Assembly: GCA_033856275.1 (NCBI GenBank)
Contig: JAWVFJ010000047.1
Location: 62,001 to 126,000 of the forward strand
Length of the DNA stretch: 64,000 nucleotides
Source: VRUE01 sp033856275
Lineage (GTDB): Bacteria > Actinomycetota > Thermoleophilia > Solirubrobacterales > 70-9
Direction: 5' to 3'
A program made the translations under genes and the position numbers. Below are positions 30,755 to 43,339 of the stretch, piece by piece. The notes under the pieces were generated by a model. That model was not told where the DNA came from and made no database searches. It was given only the letters and a program-made list of their open reading frames with translations. Each line of letters opens with the position of its first letter. Positions within the stretch are counted from its first letter, which is position 1.

Positions 30755-33336
30755 TCGGATCCGGACCCGCAACGAGCCTTCGTCCCGATCTGAACTTGGA
30801 TTGCGCGTCGCTTGCCGTTCTGGGCCTCGAGCGCCAACGGCGCGGAAAAGCGCCGGGGCTCTTTTCCTTGACAAGGTCGTGCGTTGAGGGAGATGACGCC
30901 CCGCGCGCCCGAGCGGAGCCGCATCGCAAACGACGAGAGCGGCAAATCGGGGAGGCCCGTCAGTTCAATCACCGACGCCCCCTTGTGGCTGGAGGACCTA
31001 CCCCTCAGGCTGATGTCGACTCCGCTGCCGCCGAGCCGGGCCCAAATGTCGGGCGAACCACTTCCCCGTGGCTGCGCCACGAAGAGGGCGCCACTGAGTG
31101 GCTGGTCCAGCAACGAGGTCCGTGCCTGGACGCTGCCGATGCGGGAGCCCGCTGGGCAGTCTCCCGAGATGGCGTCCCGGCGGGAACAGATCTCCTCGAT
31201 CCCGCTGAGCGCGAATCCAAGGGCCGGGGGCAGCGACATCCGCATCGCCCCCAGGTTCGCGTCGCCGTTCCGCAGCCGGAACTTCGCCAGCAGGCCGGGA
31301 TTGCCGTGCCAGTGCAGCTGCTTGCGACCGAGAAGGGCCATCTGGATCGCGGGCCGAAAGCCGAGCGCCTGACAACCGAGCGCTTGGAAGGGACTGCTCA
31401 AACTCACTACCGCGCCGCCTTGAGCTTCGAGGAGGGCGCTGGTGCCGCTGGACGAACAGTTGGTCGGATTGCGAACGAGCCCCGTCCTGTCCATGCTCAG
31501 CTCGATTGACTGGAAACGGACCGGCACGCCTTCGATCGAAGCCGGGAGGCGGTCCATCGAGACGGTAAGCCGACCGCTGCGCGAATCGAGTTCGGCGGCG
31601 CCACGCAGGGAGATCGAGCCGAGGTCAAAGGGGCCGATCGCGGCGGGAAGCTCGATCAGGACCCCGAATGGCGCCCGCCGGTAGGGATCGGTGAGGTACA
31701 GGCCGCCGCGGAGCGCCACGGTGCTGGCGCCGGACCCGATCTCGGCAAGGACGCTGCCCATCTTGCTTTCCGCCGGACAAGCGGGATCGGAAGCGGCGCC
31801 CGGCGAGCATTTTTGGAGGGCCCCCAAGCGCGCGCTCAGCCCGGCGGGAAGGGTCACCGAAAGACGGCTGGGCAACTGTTCCCCCTGGCGACGCCGCACG
31901 ATCGAGGTGAAGGAGGTTGGCCGCCCGGCCTTGCGCGTAGACGCGGAGGTCGTCAACCGCGGCGCGAACGGGGGGGGCGTGCAGCGTGTCTGAGGTGGGA
32001 CGGGGACGATCGTCGCCCCGGCCGACGCCTCTACCGGAGTACCGCCTCCGTAGGGAACGAACCTGGCGAGGCTGGTGACCGCTCCACAGGCCAGCGGCGA
32101 GACGAGCAGGGCATTTGGGCCTCCGTCGAAGGTCATCGCGATGCGATCGACCGATAGCTGCGGCAGGCCCTGCAGTTGCGCCGACAACCGCCCGCTCGCC
32201 GAGGGGGGACCACCAAGCACGCCGACGAACTTGAGCGTGGTACCGAAGGTGGGCACGACGACGAAGACGCGAAACCGCTGCCCCGGCTTTTCCCGCCCCA
32301 GGTAGATCGTCCCGCTCAGGGCCCCTTCGATCGCGGCGGAGAGCAGTTCGACCGATCCGATCCTCGATGACGGCGGGCAGCGTGCTTCGGCGCCACTGCC
32401 AAGGCCGAGCTGAGCGTCGCCGCAAGCGGTGAGGCTCGCGGCTCCGCCGGCAGAGAAGCCGACGCCGGCGGGCATTTCGACGGTGACGTCCTTGACTTGG
32501 GCCTCTGCGCGCTCGCTCGGACTCGCTTCTTCTGGCATGCTCAGCTCGATCCGCAGGCCGGTTGGCGAATCGGCCACCGGATCGCTGAGCTGCAGGCCGA
32601 GACCCGGGTTGAAGCCGAGGCTCTCGCATTCGACCAGGGGCCCGGCTTCCGCCACGGCGCTAAGCCAGGGGGCCCCTTCTTCCGTCGACCTCGTTTCGAA
32701 GCCGAACGAGAAGGGCCCACAGGTCGATGGAGCGCTGAGCAAGGCCCGGCGCGGGATCGACGTCCCTTCCTGGCGATCGGCCGGCACTCCCCAGAGCTCC
32801 AGGTGACCTTCGGCGATCTGTTCCGAAGGCAGGTCGCTGACCCTGACCGTGACGCCGAAGTCATTGGGACGCAGTTCGGTCGTCACAGGAAGGTTGAAGG
32901 ACGTCTTGGTTCCGATCGCCACCGGCTGTCCCGGCGCGGGTTCCAGCTCGAACAGCGGCACTTCGGTCGAGGCGCCGCCAGAGAGCACCACTTCGAGGCT
33001 CCCCACCCTGCTGTCCGGCGGGCATTCTTCGCCGGCTTCGATCGTCTCTCGCGGGCATTGCGGCACCGCCGCCGCGTTGATGCCGAGGCCGGAGGGGAAT
33101 GCGAAGACCAGGTCCCGGGCGCTGCTGCCGTCGAGGTTCAGGGCAAAGTCGATCTGAAGGCGATCGGGGTGGGCGCCGGCGCGGTCCTCCGGATGGCCTT
33201 CGGCGTCGAGCATCCTGACCGCAAAACCTTCCGGCGCGATTTCAAATTCGGCGTCGGCATCGGCAACCGGGCCGATGAGCAGCAAGCCCAAGACGGCCAG
33301 CGATAGTCCCGATGCTCTGCGTACGTGAAGAGCCAC
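30751..33336 (-). CDS. Secreted protein with four ~205-residue repeats
   Basis: 861 residues from GTG 33336 with GGGGA upstream. A signal peptide occupies about 1-28. Four copies of a CP-x2-S-[RK]-x-GS signature occur at about residues 105 (CPPDSRVGS), 320 (CPPSSRIGS), 520 (CPAESKMGS) and 727 (CPAGSRIGS), an even spacing of about 205 residues. Each follows a strand-rich FPSGLGINA, MPAGVGFSA, LPAGLSARL or LPPALGFAL segment. It is therefore a tandem beta-domain protein for the cell surface or medium, with paired cysteines. No membrane anchor is seen. The family is not one I can name; the coupled MMPL transporter suggests a joint envelope role. Confidence 0.85.
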   Translation of the reverse strand: MALHVRRASGLSLAVLGLLLIGPVADADAEFEIAPEGFAVRMLDAEGHPEDRAGAHPDRLQIDFALNLDGSSARDLVFAFPSGLGINAAAVPQCPRETIEAGEECPPDSRVGSLEVVLSGGASTEVPLFELEPAPGQPVAIGTKTSFNLPVTTELRPNDFGVTVRVSDLPSEQIAEGHLELWGVPADRQEGTSIPRRALLSAPSTCGPFSFGFETRSTEEGAPWLSAVAEAGPLVECESLGFNPGLGLQLSDPVADSPTGLRIELSMPEEASPSERAEAQVKDVTVEMPAGVGFSAGGAASLTACGDAQLGLGSGAEARCPPSSRIGSVELLSAAIEGALSGTIYLGREKPGQRFRVFVVVPTFGTTLKFVGVLGGPPSASGRLSAQLQGLPQLSVDRIAMTFDGGPNALLVSPLACGAVTSLARFVPYGGGTPVEASAGATIVPVPPQTRCTPPPFAPRLTTSASTRKAGRPTSFTSIVRRRQGEQLPSRLSVTLPAGLSARLGALQKCSPGAASDPACPAESKMGSVLAEIGSGASTVALRGGLYLTDPYRRAPFGVLIELPAAIGPFDLGSISLRGAAELDSRSGRLTVSMDRLPASIEGVPVRFQSIELSMDRTGLVRNPTNCSSSGTSALLEAQGGAVVSLSSPFQALGCQALGFRPAIQMALLGRKQLHWHGNPGLLAKFRLRNGDANLGAMRMSLPPALGFALSGIEEICSRRDAISGDCPAGSRIGSVQARTSLLDQPLSGALFVAQPRGSGSPDIWARLGGSGVDISLRGRSSSHKGASVIELTGLPDLPLSSFAMRLRSGARGVISLNARPCQGKEPRRFSAPLALEAQNGKRRAIQVQIGTKARCGSGSE

Positions 33337-33462
33337 ACTTTCCCCTGCGCCACCTTTTTGGAGGGCGCCCTACGTCAGTGCTTGATTCGGGACCGGTCGA
33401 TCAGCCTACGCAGGCGTGACCCCGACAACCAGGGTTTTTGCCAAATATGTGAATAAGTCGGG

Positions 33463-34143
33463 CTAGAGCGGAAAGCCGCTCTGCACCGTTGCCAGCGCAT
33501 AGTCGGCGCCGGCCTCGCGCAGCTGCTCGACGCTGTAGCTGCCGGTGGCGACGCCGACCACGGCGACGCCGGCGCCGTGGCCTGCCACGACGTCGCGGGG
33601 CGTGTCGCCGACGGCGATGCAGGCTCCGTCGGCAAGCGTGCCACCGGAGACGAGGGCGCCACGGCCGAGGGCGGCCTTGGTCACCTCGGTGCGGTCGGCC
33701 GAGTCCGAGCCATAGCCACCGAAGCTGAAGAAGCGGTTGAGGTGCGCGCGGGACAGCTTGATGTGGGCGGCGGCCTCGATGTTGCCGGTTACCAGGCCGA
33801 GCAGCGCGCCAGTGTCGATGAGGCGGTCGAGGAGTTCCTCGATACCCGGCATGACCCGGTAGCCCGCCGATTCGGCGACGCTCTCCGGCAGGTGCTTGAG
33901 GTAGCGGCCGATCGCCCTGGCGCGCTCTTCAGCACTGCCCTCGCGGCCGACGACCTCGCGGAAAACGATCGCCGCGATCTCGGGGTCGGTCATGCCCGCG
34001 TCGGTGTGCTCGGCGACGTTTGCTTCGACTCCGTGCAGCTCCGCGAAGGCGCGCTGCCAGGCAACGCCACCGGCGCCGCCGGTGATGAGAAGCGTGCCAT
34101 CGATATCGAAGAGGACCGCGCGAGCCGCGCTCGGCTTACTCAC
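33463..34143 (-). CDS. HAD-superfamily hydrolase (phosphoglycolate-phosphatase-like)
   Basis: 226 residues from ATG 34143, overlapping the end of cydB by 8 bases. Motif I is LFDIDGTLL (nucleophile Asp and +2 Asp), motif II is LVTGN, and motif IV is AVGDTPRDVVAGHGAG. The cap region follows motif I and is alpha-helical. Such enzymes remove phosphate from small sugars or glycolate in the cytoplasm. Its overlap with cydB makes it the last gene of the leftward tkt-tal-pgi-cydA-cydB series, although a functional link is not clear. Confidence 0.88.
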   Translation of the reverse strand: MSKPSAARAVLFDIDGTLLITGGAGGVAWQRAFAELHGVEANVAEHTDAGMTDPEIAAIVFREVVGREGSAEERARAIGRYLKHLPESVAESAGYRVMPGIEELLDRLIDTGALLGLVTGNIEAAAHIKLSRAHLNRFFSFGGYGSDSADRTEVTKAALGRGALVSGGTLADGACIAVGDTPRDVVAGHGAGVAVVGVATGSYSVEQLREAGADYALATVQSGFPL

Positions 34144-35152
34144 TCAGCAGCTCCTTCTGGGAGAGCCAATAGAGCAGGGCGAGCGCCGGCAGGACGAGGA
34201 TCGCCGCGGCGATGAAGACGACGATCACGGTGGTGAGGGTGTCGGGTGGCGCCGCCGATTGGGAGATTTTCAACGAGGTCGGCAGGAGATAGGGAAACTG
34301 GGCGACGCCCCAGCCCCAGACGACGGCGATCACCGCCCCGGCGGCCAAGGGACGCAGTGCCCATGACGGTGCGTTGGGACGGCGAGCGGTCGCCAGCAGG
34401 ACGGCAAGCACGCCGAGGCCGCAGAGCGCGGAAAGGATCACCAGCGGCAGTCCCTCGTGGGTGAGCCGGTCGAAGACGTAGCGGGCTTCGGCGTGCAGCT
34501 CGATCAGGCCGATGGCGGCGGCGACACCGGCGGCGGACGCGGCGGCGAGGGCACGGCGGGCGAAGTAGCGCGGCATCTCGCCGTCTCCCTTGCGGCTGGC
34601 GTCGCCGATCAGGAAGACGGCCGCCAGATAGGCGCCGCTGGCGACGAACATCACCCCGGTCAACAGGGGCAGCGGCTGCAACCAGCTCGAGAAGGCGTCT
34701 CCATTGCCGTCGGCCGGAACGTTGCCGGCGGCGATTGCCCCAACCACCGTGCCCATGAAGAAAGGGGTCAGCAATGAGGAGATCGCGAAGATGGCCCCGG
34801 CGGCGCGGCGTCCTGAGAGGCCCTCGATCGACTTGCGGAAGGCGAAGCCGGCCCCGCGCAGGACGATGCCGAGCGCGGCCAGCGCGATCGGCGCGTAGAG
34901 CGTCGTCATCACGGCACTGAAGGCGGGTGGGAAGGCGGTCCAAAGGACGACCAAGATGAAGATCAGCCAGACGTGGTTGGCCTCCCAAACTGGAGTGAGC
35001 GAGTGCTGGATCAATGCCCGAGGCCGCTCGCCGCGCTCGGCCCCACCGGCGAGGAGGTCCCAGAAACCGCCGCCGAAGTCGGCGCCGCCGAACAGGGCGT
35101 AAAACGTGGCCCCAAGCCAGAGGATTGCCGCGCAAACGTCGGCTCTGGTCAT
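34136..35152 (-). CDS. cydB: Cytochrome bd ubiquinol oxidase subunit II
   Basis: 338 residues; ATG 35152 overlaps the cydA stop as ATGA. About eight membrane helices, with the family's N-terminal LFGGADFGGGFWDLLAGG and TPVWEANHVWLIFILVVLWTAF blocks. It forms the heterodimeric terminal oxidase with CydA, which reduces O2 to water with quinol at high oxygen affinity. No cydDC assembly transporter is next to it, so those genes must be elsewhere or dispensable here. Confidence 0.96.
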   Translation of the reverse strand: MTRADVCAAILWLGATFYALFGGADFGGGFWDLLAGGAERGERPRALIQHSLTPVWEANHVWLIFILVVLWTAFPPAFSAVMTTLYAPIALAALGIVLRGAGFAFRKSIEGLSGRRAAGAIFAISSLLTPFFMGTVVGAIAAGNVPADGNGDAFSSWLQPLPLLTGVMFVASGAYLAAVFLIGDASRKGDGEMPRYFARRALAAASAAGVAAAIGLIELHAEARYVFDRLTHEGLPLVILSALCGLGVLAVLLATARRPNAPSWALRPLAAGAVIAVVWGWGVAQFPYLLPTSLKISQSAAPPDTLTTVIVVFIAAAILVLPALALLYWLSQKELLSE

Positions 35153-36537
35153 GTGCGGGCCTCTGCTGGCGGGGCATAGGGGACGTCACCCTCCACCTCC
35201 GTGCCGCCCTCGCGCCAGCGGCGCGACATCGCCCGCAAGATCAGGATCGCGGTCGTCCCGATCGCCGCATAGAGCAGGAGTACGAGGGCGAAGCTGAACC
35301 AGATCCCGTCGGCGTTGGTCACCGCTTCGGAGGTGCGCATGTAGCCCTGCACGATCCAGGGCTGGCGGCCGACCTCGGTGACGATCCAGCCGCTCCAGAG
35401 GGCGAGGATCGCCCCCGCCCCGGAGACCGCCACCGCGCGCAGGAACCAGGGGGTGCGCGGGATGTCGCGGCGGCGCCACCAAACAAAGGCAAGCCAGGCG
35501 CCGAGCGCGAGCAAGGCGGTGCCGATACCCACCATTGCGTCGAAGGCGAGGTGCAGCAGGGTATTTGCGGGTGGACGCCGATCGGCGGGTATGTCAGCGA
35601 GGCCCGTCACCTTGGTGTCGGCGCTGAAGCCGACCAAGAGCGAGTCGAGATCGGGAATGCCGATCGCTCCCTTGACACCGTCGCTGGTGCAGACACCGCC
35701 GACGTACTCGGTCTGATGGGTGCCGGTCTCCTGGATGCACTCCATGCCGGCGAACTTGGCGGGCTGATGGTCGGCCACTCCGCGCGCCGCCGTGTCGCCG
35801 ACGAAGAGCTGGATCGGCGTCACGACGCAGGCGATCGTCAGCGGGATCAAGAGGCCCAGTCGGTGCATGCGATCACGCCGTCCCTTCAGCATCCCGACGG
35901 CGTAGATCGAGGCGACGAGGAAGCCGACCACCATGTAGGCGGCGAGGATCATGTGCGGAACCTCGTAACCGATGGCCGGGTTGAAGAGGACCTTGACCGG
36001 GTCGGTCTCGACGACCCTGCCCGCCGCATCGAGGGTGAAGCCCTGCGGCTGGTTCATCCACGAGTTGGCGGCTACCACGGCAAAGGCGCCGCCGAGGCCG
36101 GCAATCACCATCGGTATGCCGGACCAGAAGTGCGCCCAGCCCGAGAGCCGCTTCCAGCCGTAGATGTAGATCGCCAGGAAGATCGCCTCAACGAAGAAGA
36201 AGATTCCCTCGATCGCGAAAGCGATGCCGAAGGTGGCACCGAAGCGGTCCATGAGGCCCGGCCAGAGCAGGCCGAACTCGAAGCTGAGCACGGTGCCGGT
36301 GACGGCGCCGACGGCGAAGGTCACCGCCATCGCCTTCGACCAGCGCCGAGCCAACTCGATCGCATCCTCGTCGCCACGCTTGAGGCCGATGTAGTTGGCG
36401 ACGAGGATCGTCGCCGGCAGGGCGACGCCCAGAGAGGCCAGGACGATGTGGAAGCCGAGCGTGAACGCCATCTGCTCACGTGCCGCGAGCAGATTCGACG
36501 CCGACGCCGCTAGAGGGAGCGGGTCGAGCCAGGACAC
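35149..36537 (-). CDS. cydA: Cytochrome bd ubiquinol oxidase subunit I
   Basis: 462 residues from GTG 36537. Nine membrane helices are expected. The haem-ligand His is in AFTLGFHIVLASLGV (about residue 30), the second His in the GYEVPHMILAAYM helix, and a Met ligand is near GYMRTSEAVT. The periplasmic quinol loop (VTGLADIPADRRPP and neighbours) is short, as in the cyanide-insensitive CydA group, and lacks the long E. coli insertion. A Cys-containing loop (CIQETGTHQTEYVGGVC) is notable. It is 10 bp downstream of pgi and coupled to cydB. Confidence 0.96.
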   Translation of the reverse strand: MSWLDPLPLAASASNLLAAREQMAFTLGFHIVLASLGVALPATILVANYIGLKRGDEDAIELARRWSKAMAVTFAVGAVTGTVLSFEFGLLWPGLMDRFGATFGIAFAIEGIFFFVEAIFLAIYIYGWKRLSGWAHFWSGIPMVIAGLGGAFAVVAANSWMNQPQGFTLDAAGRVVETDPVKVLFNPAIGYEVPHMILAAYMVVGFLVASIYAVGMLKGRRDRMHRLGLLIPLTIACVVTPIQLFVGDTAARGVADHQPAKFAGMECIQETGTHQTEYVGGVCTSDGVKGAIGIPDLDSLLVGFSADTKVTGLADIPADRRPPANTLLHLAFDAMVGIGTALLALGAWLAFVWWRRRDIPRTPWFLRAVAVSGAGAILALWSGWIVTEVGRQPWIVQGYMRTSEAVTNADGIWFSFALVLLLYAAIGTTAILILRAMSRRWREGGTEVEGDVPYAPPAEART

Positions 36538-36547
36538 GTGGGCGAGC

Positions 36548-38184
<1,637 letters not shown>

Positions 38185-38188
<4 letters not shown>

Positions 38189-39285
38189 GCGTGCGCCCCG
38201 ACCTGCGACTCGATCGTCTTCAGCATCTCGTCCCATGACTTGGCGAAGCTTTCCTTGCCCTCGTCTTGCAACCGCTCGGCAAGCGCGTCAACGTCGATTC
38301 CGGCGCTCGCGAACTGCGCCAGCACCTGCTCGCTGTCGCCGCCGTCCGCCGGCACCAACTCGCCGACCTCACCGTGGTCGGCAAAGGCGTGCAGGGTCGG
38401 CTCCGGCATCGTGTTGATCGTGAACGGCGAGGCGAAGCCCTCGACATAGAGAACGTCGGACGCTTCCGGATCCTTGGTTCCGGTGCTGGCCCAAAGCAGG
38501 CGCTGCGGCCGCGCCCCCTCGTTCATCAGCCGCTGCATGCGCGGCGAGTCGAGCAGCTCCCGATAAGCGCGGTAGGCGCGGAAGCCGATTGCCAGACCGA
38601 GGCGATTGTGCAGCTCGCCGGGCACCTCGCCGGAGACGGCGACATCCCAGCGGCTCATGAAGATCGAAGCCACCGAGGCGACGTTGGCGTTGAGACCGGC
38701 GTCAATCCGACGCTCTATACCCCGCATGTAGGCGTCGGCCGCGGCTAGGTACTGCTTATGGTCGAACAGCAGGGTGACGTTGATCGGCACTCCGGCGAAG
38801 ATCGACTCCTCGATCGCCTTGCGTCCAGCCTCAGTGCCTGGAATCTTGATGAAGAGGTTGTCGCGCTCGGCTTTGGCGTGGAGCGCGGCCGCCTCCTCGA
38901 TCGTCGCCTCGGCGTCGTCGGCGATCAGAGGCGAGACCTCGAGCGAGGCGAAGCCGTCGACGCCGTCGGTGCGCTCGTGGACCGCGGCGAAGAGGTCGGT
39001 GGCGTCGCGCAGATCGGCGAGCGCCAGCTCGAAGAAGATCCTCTCGGTCGGAGTGGCGCCGATTCCCTCCTCGGGAACGGCCGTGGTGCTGAGCTGGGCG
39101 ATCTGCTCGTCATAGGCCTCGCCGCCGGAGATCGCCTTGTCGAAGATCGTCGGGTTGGAGGTCAGGCCAGTGACCGACAGCTCGTCGATGTATCCGCCCA
39201 AGGTGCCGTCGGCCAGCATCTTGCGAGTGATGTTGTCGAGCCAGAGGCTCTGGCCCAGCTCGTGCAATTCGGCGGTCGGCTTCAT
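38185..39285 (-). CDS. tal: Transaldolase
   Basis: 366 residues with AGGGAGA upstream of ATG 39285. Family blocks are GYIDELSVTGLTSNPTIFDKA (first signature) and RDNLFIKIPGTEAGRKAI, with the Schiff-base Lys in IKIPGT; GVPINVTLLFDHKQY follows. The length fits the actinobacterial long form. It moves a dihydroxyacetone unit between sedoheptulose 7-phosphate and glyceraldehyde 3-phosphate. Encoded between tkt (33 bp upstream) and pgi (overlapping). Confidence 0.96.
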
Positions 39286-39318
39286 GGCTCTCCCTTCGTA
39301 GGTCCTTCTATATTGCGA

Positions 39319-41373
39319 TCAGCTCAGCTTGGCACGATCGAGTGCTGAACGGGCGGTCTCGGCGACCTTGTCCGGGGTGAAGCCGAACTTGGTCTGCACC
39401 TCCTTGAGCGGAGCCGAGCTGCCGAAGGTGTGCATGCCGATTGCGGTGCCAGCGCTGCCGACGTAGCGGTCCCAGCCGAGCGTCGACGCCTCCTCGACCG
39501 AGACCCGAGCGCCGATGCCCGGGGGCAGCACTTCGTCGCGGTAAGCCTGGTCCTGGCGATCGAAGAGCTCCCAGCAGGGCAGGCTGACCACGCGGGAGCG
39601 AATGCCTTCGCCGCTCAGCTCCTCGTGCGCGGCGAGCGCCAGCGCGACGTCGCTGCCGGTGGCGATCAGGATCAGCTCCGGATTGCCGCCCTCGGCGTCG
39701 GCCAGCACATACCCACCACGCCGCAGACCCTCGGCCGAGGCGTAGCGGCTGCGATCGAAGACCGGCACGGCCTGCCGGGTGAGGACCAGGGCAACCGGTT
39801 GGTGGGTGCGGTCGAGGGCCACCCGCCAGGCCTCGGCGACCTCGTTGGCGTCGGCGGGCCGGATCACATCGAGGGCGGGGATCGCCCGCAGCGAGGCGAG
39901 CTGCTCGACCGGTTGGTGGGTCGGGCCGTCCTCGCCGAGGCCGATCGAGTCGTGGGTGAAGAGGTGGATCACCGGCAGCTCCATCAGCGCCGAGAGGCGG
40001 ATCGCCGGCCGGGCGTAGTCAGAGAAGGTCAGGTAGGTCGACCAGAGCGGGCGCAGCTTGCAGAGCGAGAGGCCGTTGGAGATCGCCGCCGACTCGTGCT
40101 CGCGGATCCCGTAGTGGAGCTGGCGTCCGTCGTAGGCGTCCGGCTCGAAGTCGCCGGCGCCGTCGAAGGTGAGGCGGACCGAGGTCGAGTCGGTGAGGTC
40201 GGCGGAGCCGGCGAGCAGCCAGGGCAAGCGCTCGGCAATCGCGTTCTCGATCCTCTGCGAGGCCTTGCGCGTGGCGATCCCCTTCTCGTCGGGGGCGAAG
40301 CTGGGGATCTCGGCGTCCCACCCGTCGGGCAACTCGCGCTTCTGCTGTGCCTCGATCTCGGCGGCAAGAGCGGCGTTGTCCTTTGCGTAGTCGGCGAGCT
40401 TGCTCCGCCAGGCTGCCGAGAGCTCGACGCCGCGCTTGCCGATCCCTTCGGCGAAGCGCTCGCGCACGCCATCGGGGACGAGGAACTGGGCGTCCTCTGG
40501 CCAGCCGTAGGCGCGCTTGGTCTCGCGCACCTCCTCCTCGCCGAGCGGCTCGCCATGAGCGGCCGGGGTATCGACCTTGTGCGGTGAGCCCCAGCCGATG
40601 TGGCTGTCGACGACGATCAGGGTCGGCCGGCCTTCCTCGCCCTTGAACTCCTCGAAGGCGGTGGCGATCAGGTCGGTGTCATTGGCGTCGCCGACCCTGG
40701 TGACGTTCCAGCCGTAGCCCATGAAGCGAGCGGCGGCGTCGTCGCCGTAGGCAAGGTCGGTTTTGCCGTCGATCGTGATGTGGTTGTTGTCGTAGACCCA
40801 GCAGAGGTTGTCGAGCTTGAGATGGCCGGCGAGCGAGGCGGCTTCGCTGGAGACGCCCTCCATCAGGCAACCGTCGCCGGCGATCGCGTAGACGTCGAAG
40901 TCGAAGAGCTCGGCGCCGTACCTCGCCCCCTGCCACTTGGAGGCGATGGCCATGCCGACCGAGGTGGCGACTCCCTGACCGAGCGGCCCGGTGGTCGTCT
41001 CCACCCCCGAAGTCCAGCGATACTCGGGGTGGCCCGGGGCGCGTGAGTCGAGCTGGCGAAAGCGTTTGATGTCGTCGAGCGAAACAGCCGGATCGCCGAC
41101 CACCTCGTAGTCGGGTTCGACGGCCTTTACCCCGGCCAGGTAGAGCAGCGAGTAGAGCAGCATCGAAGCGTGGCCGGCCGAGAGGACAAAGCGGTCGCGC
41201 CCCGGCCAGATCGGGTCGGCGGGATCGAAGCGCAGGAAACGCTGCCAGAGCGTGTAGGCAAGCGGGGCCAGCGCCATCGGCGTGCCCGGGTGACCCGAAT
41301 TGGCCTTCTGGATCGCGTCGATCGAAAGTGTGCGAATCGTGTTGATGCAGAGCTGGTCGATGTCGCGGCTCAC
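39319..41373 (-). CDS. tkt: Transketolase
   Basis: 684 residues from GTG 41373. The frame runs on upstream, but that part falls inside an inverted-repeat element, so 41373 (AGGA nine bases upstream) is preferred. Thiamine-diphosphate motifs are clear: NSGHPGTPMALAPLAYTLW, the GDG...N block (AIAGDGCLMEGVSSEAASLA to YDNN), and the pyrimidine domain GIREHESAAISNGL and FSDYARPAIRLSALM with THDSIGLGEDGPTHQP. It transfers two-carbon ketol units in the pentose phosphate pathway. First gene of the tkt-tal-pgi series. Confidence 0.97.
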   Translation of the reverse strand: MSRDIDQLCINTIRTLSIDAIQKANSGHPGTPMALAPLAYTLWQRFLRFDPADPIWPGRDRFVLSAGHASMLLYSLLYLAGVKAVEPDYEVVGDPAVSLDDIKRFRQLDSRAPGHPEYRWTSGVETTTGPLGQGVATSVGMAIASKWQGARYGAELFDFDVYAIAGDGCLMEGVSSEAASLAGHLKLDNLCWVYDNNHITIDGKTDLAYGDDAAARFMGYGWNVTRVGDANDTDLIATAFEEFKGEEGRPTLIVVDSHIGWGSPHKVDTPAAHGEPLGEEEVRETKRAYGWPEDAQFLVPDGVRERFAEGIGKRGVELSAAWRSKLADYAKDNAALAAEIEAQQKRELPDGWDAEIPSFAPDEKGIATRKASQRIENAIAERLPWLLAGSADLTDSTSVRLTFDGAGDFEPDAYDGRQLHYGIREHESAAISNGLSLCKLRPLWSTYLTFSDYARPAIRLSALMELPVIHLFTHDSIGLGEDGPTHQPVEQLASLRAIPALDVIRPADANEVAEAWRVALDRTHQPVALVLTRQAVPVFDRSRYASAEGLRRGGYVLADAEGGNPELILIATGSDVALALAAHEELSGEGIRSRVVSLPCWELFDRQDQAYRDEVLPPGIGARVSVEEASTLGWDRYVGSAGTAIGMHTFGSSAPLKEVQTKFGFTPDKVAETARSALDRAKLS

Positions 41374-41391
41374 TGACTCGATCCTAGTGTG

Positions 41392-41501
41392 GGCCGATCC
41401 CGGTAGAGGTTCCACTTAACTTTTTCGGTGGAGAGTGGCCTGCTGACGCCGCAGGGCTGCGCCGAAAAAGTACAAGACGTTCCACCCCTACCGGGATCGG
41501 C

Positions 41502-41502
<1 letters not shown>
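41392..41502. repeat. Nested inverted-repeat element between Ser/Thr kinase and tkt genes
   Basis: Outer arms GGCCGATCCCGGTAG (41392-41406) and CTACCGGGATCGGCC (41488-41502) are exact complements. Inner arms ACTTTTTCGG (41419-41428) and CCGAAAAAGT (41462-41471) are also exact. A further GC-rich stem lies at the centre (GCCTGC...GCAGGGC), and GTTCCAC occurs near both ends as a direct repeat. The 111-bp shape is like a miniature inverted-repeat transposable element or a complex terminator. The right edge abuts the kinase stop codon. Confidence 0.7.
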
Positions 41503-43292
<1,790 letters not shown>

Positions 43293-43301
<9 letters not shown>

Positions 43302-43328
43302 GCGGCGGTTATATCGCCACGTGGGAGA
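43293..43328. promoter_or_regulatory. 10-bp inverted repeat covering the kinase start codon
   Basis: GTCTCCCACG (43293-43302) and CGTGGGAGAC (43319-43328) are exact complements around an AT-containing centre. The kinase GTG start (43301-43299) is inside one arm. The upstream gene's stop (43340) lies 12 bp outside the other arm, next to a 12-bp palindrome GGCGCTAGCGCC (43336-43347). It could be a terminator, an operator or a translation-control hairpin. Confidence 0.5.
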
Positions 43329-43339
43329 CGGAAGCGGCG

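Noticed and set aside
41374..41415. N-terminal extension of transketolase
   Set aside because: The extra residues come from the nested inverted-repeat element and are not part of the family's usual start.
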